Below are positions 8,814 to 18,063 of a DNA stretch of 64,000 bases, piece after piece (the first letter of the stretch is position 1; every line of letters starts with the position of its first letter). The notes below the pieces were generated by a model, which saw only the letters and a list, made by a program, of their open reading frames with translations, was not told where the DNA came from and did no database searches. The translations under genes and the position numbers were made by a program. The DNA comes from an alpha proteobacterium BAL199 (GTDB lineage Bacteria; Pseudomonadota; Alphaproteobacteria; Thalassobaculales; Thalassobaculaceae), in contig ABHC01000018.1 of the NCBI GenBank assembly GCA_000171835.1, positions 1-64,000 on the forward strand. Reading direction: 5' to 3'.

Positions 8814-10505
8814 GTGCGGACAACCGACACGCTGAGGGCCGACAGGGATGATGCGGCGGTTTCGCGCGCCCCCCGCCCGCTGCGACGCCTGAAAGCGGCG
8901 CGACGGCGGTTCCGATCCCGGGTCTCCGGACTGACCATCCGCATCCTGGCCATCAACCTGTTCTCGGTCGCGATCCTGTTCATCGGCGTGCTCTATCTCG
9001 ACCGCTATCAGAACAGCCTGATTCGCGGCGAACTGGACGCCCTGGACCGGCAGGCGGAAGTGATGGCGCGAGCGGTCGCCGAACTCGCGGTCGACACTGA
9101 CGCATCCGTCGACCCCGGACTGGTGCCGGAACGGGTTCGACGGATCGTCCGGCGGCTGTCCGCCGTGCTTGCCTCACGGGTGCGCATCTACAGCGCGGAA
9201 GGCCGGCTGATGGCGGACAGCAGGATGCTGACCGGGCCCGGGGGGACGGTGCGGATCCAGCCTTTGCCGCCGCCGGAACCCGATCCGATGCGGCGGTTCG
9301 CGAACCAGCTGTATGAGCGGATCGTCAACTGGCTGCCGCGCCGCTCCGAACTGCCGGTCTGGAACGAGCTGACCGGCCCCGATGCGCTGTTCGAAGATGT
9401 TCGCCTGGCACTCGGCGGCACGGTCATCCGCAAGGTGCGGGTCACCGAAGCCGGTGGCTTGTTTCTATCGGTAGCGGTCCCGGTGCAGCGCTACAAGCAG
9501 GTGTGGGGTGCATTGATGCTGTCGGTCGAGGGCGCCGACATCGATGCTTCGGTGCGTGAGGTACGGTTCGAAATTCTCGGGATGTTTGCGGTGACCCTGG
9601 GGATCACCATTCTGCTGTCCCTCTACCTGGCGGGCACCATCACCCGGCCGATCCAGCGGTTGGCCACCGCCGCCGAGCAGGTCCGAGCCAGCCACAGCCG
9701 GCGCGAGACGATTCCGGATTTCGGGCGTCGCCGCGACGAGATCGGCGACCTGTCCCGTTCGCTCAAGGCGATGACCGAAGATCTGTGGGCGCGCATGGAC
9801 GCCATCGAGCGGTTTGCCGCCGACGTAGCGCACGAGATCAAGAATCCGCTGACCTCGCTGCGCAGCGCGGTCGAGACCGCCGCGCGCCTGGACGATCCCG
9901 AACGGCGTCAACGCCTCATGGCGATCATCATCGATGATGTCGCTCGGCTGAACCGGCTCATCACCGATATTTCAGATGCGTCACGGGTCGACGCCGAGCT
10001 GTCGCGGGAAGATCGCGGGCCGATCGATATCGCGCAGGCCCTGTCGGCTCTCGCCGAAGTCTATGCCGCAACCGCCGAGGAACGCGGCGGCCCCGCGGTG
10101 CTTGCCGAAGTCGAGGAAGGCGTCGATTTGGTGGTAGCCGGCCAGGAAGGACGCTTGATCCAAGTCCTGCGCAACCTTGTCGAGAACGCCCGCAGCTTTT
10201 CACCGCCGAACGGGACCGTCCGCCTGCAGGCCCGCCAGGACGGCACCGCCATTGTCATCTCGGTCGAAGACGATGGCCCCGGCCTGCCGGACGGCAAGCT
10301 CGAAGCGGTGTTCGACCGGTTCTACTCAGAGCGTCCGGAGGGCGAGAAGTTTGGAACACACTCCGGGCTTGGCCTGTCGATCTCCAAACAGATCATCGAA
10401 GCGCATGACGGGCTGATCCGAGCCGAAAACCGACGCTCCGCGTCCGGCGATGTTATCGGCGCCCGATTCATCGTCCGGTTGCCCTCGACACCCGCCCGCG
10501 CGTAA
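8814..10505 (+). CDS. chvG: ChvG-type sensor histidine kinase
   Basis: About 563 residues from the GTG at 8814, preferred because AAGGGCGGG lies just upstream; a TTG at 8781 is possible. Order: cytoplasmic basic N-terminus, membrane segment near 40-65, periplasmic sensor domain, second membrane segment (FAVTLGITILLSLYLAG), HAMP, HisKA with phosphorylatable His in FAADVAHEIKNPLTSLRSA, and HATPase_c with VLRNLVENARSFS, EDDGPGLP and HSGLGLSISKQIIEAH. This is the ChvG/ExoS layout. It pairs with the adjacent ChvI. Confidence 0.92.
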   Translation: MRTTDTLRADRDDAAVSRAPRPLRRLKAARRRFRSRVSGLTIRILAINLFSVAILFIGVLYLDRYQNSLIRGELDALDRQAEVMARAVAELAVDTDASVDPGLVPERVRRIVRRLSAVLASRVRIYSAEGRLMADSRMLTGPGGTVRIQPLPPPEPDPMRRFANQLYERIVNWLPRRSELPVWNELTGPDALFEDVRLALGGTVIRKVRVTEAGGLFLSVAVPVQRYKQVWGALMLSVEGADIDASVREVRFEILGMFAVTLGITILLSLYLAGTITRPIQRLATAAEQVRASHSRRETIPDFGRRRDEIGDLSRSLKAMTEDLWARMDAIERFAADVAHEIKNPLTSLRSAVETAARLDDPERRQRLMAIIIDDVARLNRLITDISDASRVDAELSREDRGPIDIAQALSALAEVYAATAEERGGPAVLAEVEEGVDLVVAGQEGRLIQVLRNLVENARSFSPPNGTVRLQARQDGTAIVISVEDDGPGLPDGKLEAVFDRFYSERPEGEKFGTHSGLGLSISKQIIEAHDGLIRAENRRSASGDVIGARFIVRLPSTPARA

Positions 10506-10561
10506 TCGATCCTTAACGCTCTTCAGGCCAAGGTGCGCCCGTAAACGCGGAAAGTGACGGC

Positions 10562-12352
10562 ATGTTCAGCCTCGGCGCATCGGCGATTTCCATACTCCAC
10601 GGCCTTGGCGTCCTGGCGCTGATGTCGATCGGCATCTCGATGCTGCAGCCGAGCCGGATCAACATTGTCGCCGGCTGGCGGCGCTCATTGCTGATGGGAC
10701 TGGTATTCGGGGCGACCGTGTCGATCGTCATGGTCGATCCGGTGACCCTGCCGCCGGGCGCGACGTTCGACGCGCGCGGGGCGCCGGCGTTGCTTGCCGG
10801 AATTTATGGCGGTCCGATTGCGGCGATCGTGACGGCGATTATGGGATCGCTGACCCGAATCACGATCGGCGGAGCCGGCACGATCGGTGGTGTCTACGGG
10901 CTGATGGCCTATGCCGTGCTCAGCATCGCGGCACGAGCCTATCTGGAACGCCGTGGCATCCGTCCGAGCGTCCTCTGGATGTTCGGTTACTCGTTGATCG
11001 GCACGTTGGGTGTCCTGCCATCGTTCCTTTTCTTCGCGGATCTGCAGACCGGCCTGACCGTCCTGTCGCACGCTTGGTGGATGCTGTTGTCCTGCAACGT
11101 CGTCGGCGTGCTCGCACTGGGCTTCCTGCTTGAGCAGGACTGGCGGCGGCGGCAGCTTGAACTGGATCTGCGCGAGACCGAAGAACGCACCCGCATCGCC
11201 TCGGACTCCAAAGTCCGATTCCTGGCATCGATGAGTCACGAGATCCGCACCCCGATGAACGCGGTTGTCGGCTTTGTCGACCTGCTCCGCGACTCCCGAC
11301 TCGACAGCTTCCAGAGACGCTGTACCGATCAGATCCGCGACGCCGCGCGTGGATTGCTGCGGATCATCGACGACATTCTGGACTACGCCAAGATCGACGC
11401 CGGCCGCGTCACGCTCGAGCCGCAGCCGACGGACGTGGCGGCGCTGATCAACGGCTGCCGCGAGATGCTCTTGCCGCAGATTGACGGCAAGGGCCTTACC
11501 TGCACCGTCGATTTTGGCGACCGGCCGCCCGCGGTCCTGGACGTGGACCCGGTGCGGGTACGGCAGATCGTGCTCAACCTGCTCGGAAATGCCGTCAAGT
11601 TTACCGATTCGGGAAACATAGCGGTCGTCGTGCGCTACCCGCCTGATGTCACGACGGGCCACGGCGATCTGACCGTCGCGATCTCCGATACCGGAATCGG
11701 AATGACGGCCGAAGAACGCAGCAGCCTGTTCAACCCATTTGTGCAAGGCAACCATACAGGGCGTGGCGGAACCGGCCTGGGTCTGGTCATCTGCCGCATG
11801 CTGGTGCAAGCGATGGGCGGCGAACTGAAGCTGGACAGCGCGTTGGGCGAAGGCACCACGGTGACGATGCGCTTGCCGCTGAGGAAAGCGACGGGCGTGG
11901 GTGAACCCGCAAACGAATCCCATTCGCGGGCCAATGCGACCGGCGTCGCCGGCCTTCGGATACTGGTCGCCGAGGACGTCGCCCTGAACGCCGAGATGTT
12001 GCGGTATACACTGGAGCAAGCCGGCCACACGGTTCACGTCGTTGCTGACGGCCAACAGGCGATCGAGGCGGTTGGCGAAGCACCGTTCGACATGATCCTG
12101 ATGGACGTTCAGATGCCCGTCATGGATGGGCTGGAGGCAACCCGGGCAATCCGGACCGGCGTCGGACCGCAAGCCGCGATCCCAATCGTCGCACTGACCG
12201 CCTATGCCGCCCAGGAAGACCTTAAGTCCTGCCTGGACGCCGGTATGAACGACTACTTGTCCAAGCCGCTCGATCGCTCGAAGCTGCACCAAGTTCTTGC
12301 CCGCTGGGGTAGGCCGGTCCATTTGGAATCAGTGCTGACGGCCAGCGGTTAA
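10562..12352 (+). CDS. 5TM-LYT hybrid sensor histidine kinase/response regulator
   Basis: 596 residues. The N-terminal ~190 residues form a multi-helix membrane domain of the 5TMR-LYT type (FDARGAPALLAGIYGGPIAA is typical). Next are HisKA with MSHEIRTPMNAVVGFVDLL, HATPase_c with LNLLGNAVKFTDSGN, SDTGIGM and GGTGLGLVICRML, and a C-terminal receiver with the phosphoacceptor in ILMDVQMPVMDG and conserved Lys in YLSKPLD. Ligand and output partner are unknown. It lies between chvG and hprK, genes that are usually close neighbours, so it may act in the same circuit. Confidence 0.9.
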   Translation: MFSLGASAISILHGLGVLALMSIGISMLQPSRINIVAGWRRSLLMGLVFGATVSIVMVDPVTLPPGATFDARGAPALLAGIYGGPIAAIVTAIMGSLTRITIGGAGTIGGVYGLMAYAVLSIAARAYLERRGIRPSVLWMFGYSLIGTLGVLPSFLFFADLQTGLTVLSHAWWMLLSCNVVGVLALGFLLEQDWRRRQLELDLRETEERTRIASDSKVRFLASMSHEIRTPMNAVVGFVDLLRDSRLDSFQRRCTDQIRDAARGLLRIIDDILDYAKIDAGRVTLEPQPTDVAALINGCREMLLPQIDGKGLTCTVDFGDRPPAVLDVDPVRVRQIVLNLLGNAVKFTDSGNIAVVVRYPPDVTTGHGDLTVAISDTGIGMTAEERSSLFNPFVQGNHTGRGGTGLGLVICRMLVQAMGGELKLDSALGEGTTVTMRLPLRKATGVGEPANESHSRANATGVAGLRILVAEDVALNAEMLRYTLEQAGHTVHVVADGQQAIEAVGEAPFDMILMDVQMPVMDGLEATRAIRTGVGPQAAIPIVALTAYAAQEDLKSCLDAGMNDYLSKPLDRSKLHQVLARWGRPVHLESVLTASG

Positions 12353-12437
12353 GCCACCATCGACACCGGCCGGCATTTGCTCGGTGGCCCCCGCCTCATG
12401 CGCCGCGAAGGCCGTTGACAGCCGGCCGTCACACGCC

Positions 12438-12869
12438 ATGCTGCCAGGCATGGAGACGGTCTGGGGCACCACCGTAGCAATTGATGGCCGAGCGGTGCTG
12501 CTGCGCGGACCGTCGGGCGCCGGCAAATCCGACGTTGCATTGCGCCTGATCGATGGCGGCGCGGTGTTGGTGTCGGATGACCGTACCGAGTTAGTGCGCG
12601 AGGGCGACCGGCTGGTCGCGCGCGCTCCCGAAGCGTTGCGCAACCGCATGGAGGTGCGCGGCGTTGGGATTGTGACGATCCCCGCCGTCGTGAGAGCCCC
12701 GTTGGTCCTGGTCGTGGACCTGGCGCCACCCGAACAGGTCCCCCGACTGCCTGACCCCGGTCGCTGGACCCATGCCGGCGTGTCGCTGCCGTTGATCATG
12801 CTGACGGCCTTCGAGGCGTCGACCCCAGCCAAGGTGCGGCTTGCAGTGCGGATGGTCACCGGCGAATAA
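12438..12869 (+). CDS. hprK: HPr kinase/phosphorylase, short alphaproteobacterial form
   Basis: About 143 residues: only the catalytic C-terminal domain of HprK is present, as usual in alphaproteobacteria. Walker A is LRGPSGAGKSDVALRLID, followed by VLVSDDRTEL and the HprK signature region around MEVRGVGIVTIP. The enzyme phosphorylates and dephosphorylates the regulatory Ser of HPr, encoded three genes downstream. The start is uncertain: ATGs at 12438 and 12450 are both possible and neither has a strong ribosome binding site; a GTG at 12384 is less likely. Confidence 0.92.
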   Translation: MLPGMETVWGTTVAIDGRAVLLRGPSGAGKSDVALRLIDGGAVLVSDDRTELVREGDRLVARAPEALRNRMEVRGVGIVTIPAVVRAPLVLVVDLAPPEQVPRLPDPGRWTHAGVSLPLIMLTAFEASTPAKVRLAVRMVTGE

Positions 12870-12914
12870 TCCCGCGCTCGATTCGGGCCCTGCCGCGCGA
12901 CATGAGATGAAACG

Positions 12915-13898
12915 ATGACCGATCAACCACGCAGCGATGCTCTGGGTATCGGAGACCGGCGGGACGGCCGCGTTCTGGTGGTCCTGGTAACCGGCCTGAG
13001 CGGGGCCGGACGCAGCTCAACGCTGAACGTATTGGAAGACGAAGGCTTCGAGGCGGTCGACAACCTGCCCCTGGCGCTGCTGCCGATGTTGTTCGCCACC
13101 CAGCGCGGCGATCCGGACGCCGGCGACGCGTCGCACGCTGCCACCATCCGTATCGCCGTTGGCGTCGACCTGCGGACCCGGGGCTTCGACCGTCAATCGT
13201 TGTTCGACCACCTGGCCGCGCTTCGCCTTCGGGCCGATCTGGATCTTCGGGTGGTTTATCTCGACTGCGACGATGCCGTCCTGATCCGGCGCTTCACCGA
13301 AACCCGTCGCCGGCACCCGCTCGCCACCGACCGGCCGGTAGCCGATGGCATCCGGATTGAACGCGAGGTGATGGCGCCGCTGCGCGAAGCCGCCGATATC
13401 GTGATCGACACCTCGGCCCTGCCCCTGGCGGCCCTCCGTCAAGCGTTGGTTGGTGCCTTGGCGTTCGACAGCGAGCGCCAGATGACGGTCACGGTCTTGT
13501 CTTTCTCGTTCCGAGGCGGTCTGCCACGCGAAGCCGATCTGGTGTTCGACGTCCGGTTCCTGGACAACCCGCACTATCAGGAGGCGTTGCGACCAAAGGA
13601 CGGGCGCGACCCGGAGGTAGCCGCGTACGTGGAGCGCGATCCGGATTTCGAGCCGTTCCTGGTCCGGCTGCAAGCCTTGCTGCAACCGCTGCTGCCCCGC
13701 TTCGAGCGCGAAGGTAAGAGCTACCTCACCTTGGCAGTCGGCTGCACTGGCGGGAAACACCGCTCGGTCGTAACCGCCGAACGGTTGGCCGCGTGGTTGA
13801 AGAGCCTCGGCACTCCTGTCACGCTCCGTCATCGGGACCTGCCGGCAGCGGCGGGACGGGGGGAGCAGCCAACGACCGAAGGGGCGATGCATGGCTGA
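12915..13898 (+). CDS. rapZ: RNase adapter protein RapZ
   Basis: 327 residues including a non-conserved N-terminal ~20. The P-loop reads [20 protein letters not shown], with Arg in place of the usual Walker A Lys; the rest of the family pattern ([31 protein letters not shown]) is intact. RapZ controls glucosamine-6-phosphate synthase through small RNAs in enterobacteria; its alphaproteobacterial role is less certain. It sits between hprK and the EIIA gene, the common order in this class. Confidence 0.93.
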   Translation: MTDQPRSDALGIGDRRDGRVLVVLVTGLSGAGRSSTLNVLEDEGFEAVDNLPLALLPMLFATQRGDPDAGDASHAATIRIAVGVDLRTRGFDRQSLFDHLAALRLRADLDLRVVYLDCDDAVLIRRFTETRRRHPLATDRPVADGIRIEREVMAPLREAADIVIDTSALPLAALRQALVGALAFDSERQMTVTVLSFSFRGGLPREADLVFDVRFLDNPHYQEALRPKDGRDPEVAAYVERDPDFEPFLVRLQALLQPLLPRFEREGKSYLTLAVGCTGGKHRSVVTAERLAAWLKSLGTPVTLRHRDLPAAAGRGEQPTTEGAMHG

Positions 13899-13903
13899 AG
13901 AAC

Positions 13904-14344
13904 ATGGCTACTTCTGATTCTGGGGCCGGGGACGCGGTGATCGGACTGGTACTGGTGACGCACGGCCGGCTGGCCGAGGAGTTCCGCTCAGTGATGGAGC
14001 ACGTGGTGGGGCCTCAGAAGGCGATCGCCACGGTCTGCATCGGGCCGGACGACGACATGGAAAAGCGACGACGCGAGATCCTGCAGCAGGTCGACGCCAT
14101 GGATGCCGGGCGCGGCGTGGTGGTTTTGACCGATATGTTCGGCGGCACACCGTCGAACCTGGCGATCTCGATCCTGGACCGTCCCGGCGTCGAAGTGATC
14201 GCCGGCGTGAACCTGCCGATGCTGATCAAGTTGGCGAGCGTCCGGGTCAGCGGAACCCTGGCCGAAGCCGCCGCGGCAGCCCGTGACGCCGGCCGCAAGT
14301 ACATCTCGATTGCATCGGAAGTTCTTGGCGGCTCGGGCCGCTGA
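13904..14344 (+). CDS. PTS EIIA component, mannose/fructose superfamily
   Basis: About 146 residues from the ATG at 13904, five bases after the rapZ stop. The active-site His is in LVLVTHGRLAEEF, and VVLTDMFGGTPSNLAI is the family signature. In alphaproteobacteria this lone EIIA receives phosphate from HPr and acts as a regulator, since no matching EIIB/EIIC sugar permease lies nearby. It belongs to the hprK-rapZ-EIIA-ptsH-ptsI run. Confidence 0.92.
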   Translation: MATSDSGAGDAVIGLVLVTHGRLAEEFRSVMEHVVGPQKAIATVCIGPDDDMEKRRREILQQVDAMDAGRGVVVLTDMFGGTPSNLAISILDRPGVEVIAGVNLPMLIKLASVRVSGTLAEAAAAARDAGRKYISIASEVLGGSGR

Positions 14345-14395
14345 CGTGACAGGTCGCGCAAGGAACGCTGGCCGCGCGGTCGCAGTGGGGCCGTC

Positions 14396-14665
14396 ATGAA
14401 CGACCGCCGTGTCCTGTTGATCACCAACAAACGCGGCCTCCACGCGCGGGCCGCCGCAAAGTTCGTGCAATGTGCCGGATCGTTCGACGCTGAGATCACC
14501 GTGACCAAGGACGGACAGTCGGTCTCCGGCCGATCGATCATGGGGCTGATGATGCTGGCGGCCGCCCCCGGCAGTTCGATCGAGGTCACCGCAACCGGCT
14601 CCGACGCGCAACCCGCCCTGGAGGCGATCACGCAGTTGGTCGATGGCAAGTTCGATGAAGACTGA
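14396..14665 (+). CDS. ptsH: Phosphocarrier protein HPr
   Basis: 89 residues, normal HPr length. The PEP-dependent phosphorylation site is the His in KRGLHARAAAKFV, and the HprK-dependent serine lies in VSGRSIMGLMMLAA. Both sites present, with hprK upstream, indicates dual phosphorylation control. The 3' end overlaps the start of ptsI. Confidence 0.95.
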   Translation: MNDRRVLLITNKRGLHARAAAKFVQCAGSFDAEITVTKDGQSVSGRSIMGLMMLAAAPGSSIEVTATGSDAQPALEAITQLVDGKFDED

Positions 14666-16433
14666 AGCGCCCCGAAAGCGCAAAGCGACGCGGGTTGTGT
14701 TCGACGGCATCGGGGTGTCCGGCGGCATCGCGATCGGGCCCGCTTATGTGCTGGACGGTGGCATCGCCCAGGTTCCGGAGTTCACGGTCGAGCCCGAAGC
14801 GCTCGAGGCCGAGGTCGAACGGTTTCAGGCGGCGTTGGCCAAGGCACGCGGGCAGATCCGCAAGCTGCGCCGCAAGGCCGAGGCACTGCCCAAGTCGGTG
14901 CTCGATGAACTCGGCCCGCTGCTCGACGCCCATGGCGCCATGTTGGACTCCAGCCGTCTCGGGGCCGGTGTCGAGGCGATGATCCGAAATCGAGGGACCA
15001 ACGCCGAGGCGGCGGTTCAGTCCGTCGTCGGCGACCTGGCGCGCGGACTGGAAGCGGTCGGAGACGCCTATCTGGCGTCCCGCGGCCAAGATGTCCGCGA
15101 TGTTGGCGACCGGATCCTTCGGCACCTGACCGCTACCCCCTATCACGCGTTTTCGATGCTGCCGCCCGGCAGCATCGTGGTCGCCGAGGAGCTGAGTCCG
15201 GCCGATACCGCACTGATGGATCCAACCCAGGTCGCCGGCTTCGCCACCGCCCTGGGCGGCGCCGACAGCCACACCGCGATCATGGCTCGGTCGATGGGCA
15301 TTCCGGCGGTGCTCGGGGTCCCCGCCCTGTCGTCCCGTGTACGCTCCGGCGTCCGGCTGATCGTCGACGGCGAGGCCGGCCGGATCGTGGTCGATCCGGA
15401 CGCCGACACCCTGGCCGAGTACCGCCGCAAGGCCGAGGCCCGCAAGCGCCTGGAGCGCCAGCTGGCGCGGTTGCGCGCCCAGCCGGCGGTCACCACCGAC
15501 GGCGTACGCATCGTCCTGCAGGCCAACCTGGAGCTGCCGCGCGACCTGGACACCGCCCATCACGGTGGTGCCGAAGGTGTCGGCCTGTTGCGCACCGAGT
15601 TCCTGTTTATGAACCGCCCGGATCTGCCGAGCGAGGACGAGCAGTACGCAACGCTTCGACAGGTGGTCGAGTCGATGCAGGGCCGCCCGGTCACTATCCG
15701 CACCCTGGATGTCGGCGGCGAGAAGCTGGCCACCGCGTTGGGCGAACGCATCGCCGTCTCCGCCAATCCAGCACTTGGCCTACGCGCCATCCGCTTAGCG
15801 CTGAAGGAGCCCAAGCTGCTCGAGGCCCAGTTGGCGGCAATCCTGCGGGCCGGTGCGCATGGGCCGGTGCGGATCCTGTTGCCGATGATCTCGTCGGTCA
15901 GCCAGGTCCGGGCCGTTCGGGTGATCCTGGCCCGGGTCGTCAACCGCCTGAAACGCCGGAAGGTCCGGATCGCCGATCCGATCCCGCCGCTCGGCAGCAT
16001 GATCGAAGTGCCCGGCGCGGCGCTGACCGCCGACGGACTGGCTCGTGAATGCGATTTCCTGGCGGTCGGCACCAACGACCTGACCATGTACACGTTGGCG
16101 ATCGACCGCGGCGACGAGCAGGTGGCCGACCTCTACAACCCGCTGCATCCGGCGGTTCTGCGGTTGATCCAATTCACCGTCGAAGCGGCGATGCGCAACG
16201 AGATCCCGGTTAGCGTGTGCGGCGAGATTGCCGGCGACCCACGCTACGCGCCACTGCTGGTCGGCCTCGGAGTACGCGAACTGTCGATGGCGGGGACCGC
16301 CTTGCCGCGGGTCAAGCAGCGGATCCGCCGGCTGGCTGTCGGCCCTGCCACCCAACGCGCCCGCGCCATCATGGACCAGACCGACGAGGGCCGGATCGCG
16401 GCCCTGCTGGACGACTTCAACGAAGGACTGTGA
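14655..16433 (+). CDS. ptsI: PEP-protein phosphotransferase, enzyme I of the PTS
   Basis: About 592 residues; an in-frame ATG at 14643 would add four. No N-terminal GAF domain is present, so it is an EI rather than an EI-Ntr layout. Visible: N-terminal domain (GIGVSGGIAIGPAYVL), phosphorylated His in GGADSHTAIMARSMGIP, PEP-binding Arg regions (GLLRTEFLFM, LDVGGEK) and the C-terminal Cys in VCGEIAGDP. It takes phosphate from PEP and passes it to HPr. It ends 20 bases from the convergent GNAT gene. Confidence 0.94.
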   Translation: MKTEAPRKRKATRVVFDGIGVSGGIAIGPAYVLDGGIAQVPEFTVEPEALEAEVERFQAALAKARGQIRKLRRKAEALPKSVLDELGPLLDAHGAMLDSSRLGAGVEAMIRNRGTNAEAAVQSVVGDLARGLEAVGDAYLASRGQDVRDVGDRILRHLTATPYHAFSMLPPGSIVVAEELSPADTALMDPTQVAGFATALGGADSHTAIMARSMGIPAVLGVPALSSRVRSGVRLIVDGEAGRIVVDPDADTLAEYRRKAEARKRLERQLARLRAQPAVTTDGVRIVLQANLELPRDLDTAHHGGAEGVGLLRTEFLFMNRPDLPSEDEQYATLRQVVESMQGRPVTIRTLDVGGEKLATALGERIAVSANPALGLRAIRLALKEPKLLEAQLAAILRAGAHGPVRILLPMISSVSQVRAVRVILARVVNRLKRRKVRIADPIPPLGSMIEVPGAALTADGLARECDFLAVGTNDLTMYTLAIDRGDEQVADLYNPLHPAVLRLIQFTVEAAMRNEIPVSVCGEIAGDPRYAPLLVGLGVRELSMAGTALPRVKQRIRRLAVGPATQRARAIMDQTDEGRIAALLDDFNEGL

Positions 16434-16453
16434 GCGGCATTGGCAGCGCCCGC

Positions 16454-16906
16454 TTAATCACCGATCTCCCGCACGAAGCGTTCGTCGTTACGCTCCAGCA
16501 GCCCGAGGCGACGGTAGAAGGCGAAGGCCGGATTGCTTCGGTCGACCAGGAGCTCCACGCGCGATCGCCCGGTCTCGCGGGCATGGTGCTCGACCGCCGC
16601 CATCAGCGCCGTCCCCACACCACCGGTTCGGCGGTCCGGATTGACCCACAGGTTCGCCAAGTAGAACACCTCGTCACCGCTCCAGGTCGGGTACTGACCG
16701 AAGCCCTGGGCGAACCCGAGCGGTTCACCTGCCGGCGTTTCGGCGATCCAGGCGACGAACCGGGCTGGCTCTCCCCAGCCATGGCTGATGAACGCATCTC
16801 GCCCGATCGACGGTTCGCGGCCATGGAACCGGGCCAGCGCCTGCAACATCGCAAACAGCGCATCGGCGTCGATCCGTTCAGCCCGCCGGACCGTGATGTC
16901 CGACAT
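16454..16906 (-). CDS. GNAT family N-acetyltransferase
   Basis: 150 residues from the ATG at 16906 (MSDITVRRAERID); the longer open frame upstream runs antisense into ZapE. The acetyl-CoA-binding motif A is VNPDRRTGGVGTALMAAVEHHA, preceded by FYLANLWV and followed by SNPAFAFYRRLGL (motif B). The substrate is unknown. It is 5 bases downstream of zapE and probably last in the SDR-zapE-GNAT transcript. Confidence 0.9.
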   Translation of the reverse strand: MSDITVRRAERIDADALFAMLQALARFHGREPSIGRDAFISHGWGEPARFVAWIAETPAGEPLGFAQGFGQYPTWSGDEVFYLANLWVNPDRRTGGVGTALMAAVEHHARETGRSRVELLVDRSNPAFAFYRRLGLLERNDERFVREIGD

Positions 16907-16911
16907 CCGCT

Positions 16912-18063
16912 TCACGGTCGGTGCGGTTCGGCGAAATAGGCGGCGGAGCGCATTTCCATCAGCCGCGAGACAGTGCGGTCGAACTCGAAGCCCCAGTCGG
17001 TCCCGGCGTACAACTCGCCCGCCTCGGCATCGGCCGAGCAGACCAAAGACACCCGGCGTTCGTACAGCGAGTCGATCAGCATCATGAAGCGGCGCGCCTG
17101 ATCGCGGATCGAGTCGGTCATGCGCGGCACGTCGTCGATCAGCACCGCCCGGTAGCGGCGCGCGATAGCGAGGAAGTCGCCGGGCCCCAGCGGTCGGTCG
17201 CACAGTTCCCGAAACGCGAAGCGGGCCACACCTTTGGCGGCGGCCGGCACCGTCAGCTCCCGGCCGAGCACGACGACGCTGTCCGGCTCCGGTGAGGCAC
17301 CGCCGGTCAACTCGCCGAACAGCCGGTCGAGCGCGGCGCGGGCCGCTTCGTCAGCCGGCGTGAAGAACAGCATCTCGCCGGCAAGCCGGTCGCGCCGGTA
17401 GTCGGTGCCGTCGCCGAGATCGATCGACGCCAACCGATCCTTCAGCAACTCGATAAACGGCAGGAACCGGTCGCGGTGCAGGCCGCCCCGGTACAGGTCG
17501 TCGGGCGGCCGGTTCGAGGTCGTGACCACCACCACGCCACGCTCGAACAAGGCGGTGAACAGCCGCGACAGGATCATCGCATCGGCGATGTCCTTGACCT
17601 CCATCTCGTCGAAGCACAGCAGCGAAACCTGATCGGCAACGGCCGCCGCGGCCTGCAGGATCGGCGTATCGCCGGCCCCGCCCTCGGTGCGGAACCGGTG
17701 GATCGAGCCGTGCACCTCCTGCATGAACTCCTGGAAGTGCACCCGGCGCTTGGCCGCCACCGGGGCGGCGTCAAAAAACAAATCCATCAGCATGGACTTG
17801 CCGCGCCCGACCGGGCCGTAGAGGTACAGGCCGACCGGCGCGGCGACTTCCTTGGCATGGCGCAGTCCCAGCTTGGACAACCAGCCGCCGGCCGACGCCG
17901 AGCGCGCCTGCCAGCCATCGACTGACCGGGCCAGTTCGTCGAGCCGGGCCGCAGCGGTGGCCTGGACCTCGTCCTCTTTCAGAGCTTCGGACGCAACCCG
18001 GGCCCGATACAGGGCCAGCGGGCCGGCATCCGGCAGGGGCGGCTCCGCCTCAGCGGCCGCCAT
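16912..18063 (-). CDS. zapE: Cell division ATPase ZapE (AFG1-like)
   Basis: About 383 residues from the ATG at 18063, overlapping the SDR gene by 14 bases. AFG1-family AAA ATPase features: Walker A LYGPVGRGKSMLMDLFF, FHEFM-like VHFQEFMQEVHGSIHRFR, Walker B LLCFDEMEVKDIADAMI, and sensor region VVVTTSNRPPDDLYRGGL. The C-terminal RFMMLIDSLYERRVSLV is also family-typical. ZapE acts at the Z-ring in gammaproteobacteria, and mitochondrial homologues help degrade respiratory subunits. Confidence 0.93.
   Translation of the reverse strand: MAAAEAEPPLPDAGPLALYRARVASEALKEDEVQATAAARLDELARSVDGWQARSASAGGWLSKLGLRHAKEVAAPVGLYLYGPVGRGKSMLMDLFFDAAPVAAKRRVHFQEFMQEVHGSIHRFRTEGGAGDTPILQAAAAVADQVSLLCFDEMEVKDIADAMILSRLFTALFERGVVVVTTSNRPPDDLYRGGLHRDRFLPFIELLKDRLASIDLGDGTDYRRDRLAGEMLFFTPADEAARAALDRLFGELTGGASPEPDSVVVLGRELTVPAAAKGVARFAFRELCDRPLGPGDFLAIARRYRAVLIDDVPRMTDSIRDQARRFMMLIDSLYERRVSLVCSADAEAGELYAGTDWGFEFDRTVSRLMEMRSAAYFAEPHRP

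Noticed and set aside
12960-13030. RapZ P-loop with Arg instead of Lys as a loss-of-function mutation
   Set aside because: The rest of the protein is intact, and variation at this residue may simply be a lineage feature; nothing else suggests decay.
13793-13903. N-terminal extension of the EIIA gene inside rapZ
   Set aside because: The extension is rapZ sequence in another frame; the ATG at 13904 fits the family start.
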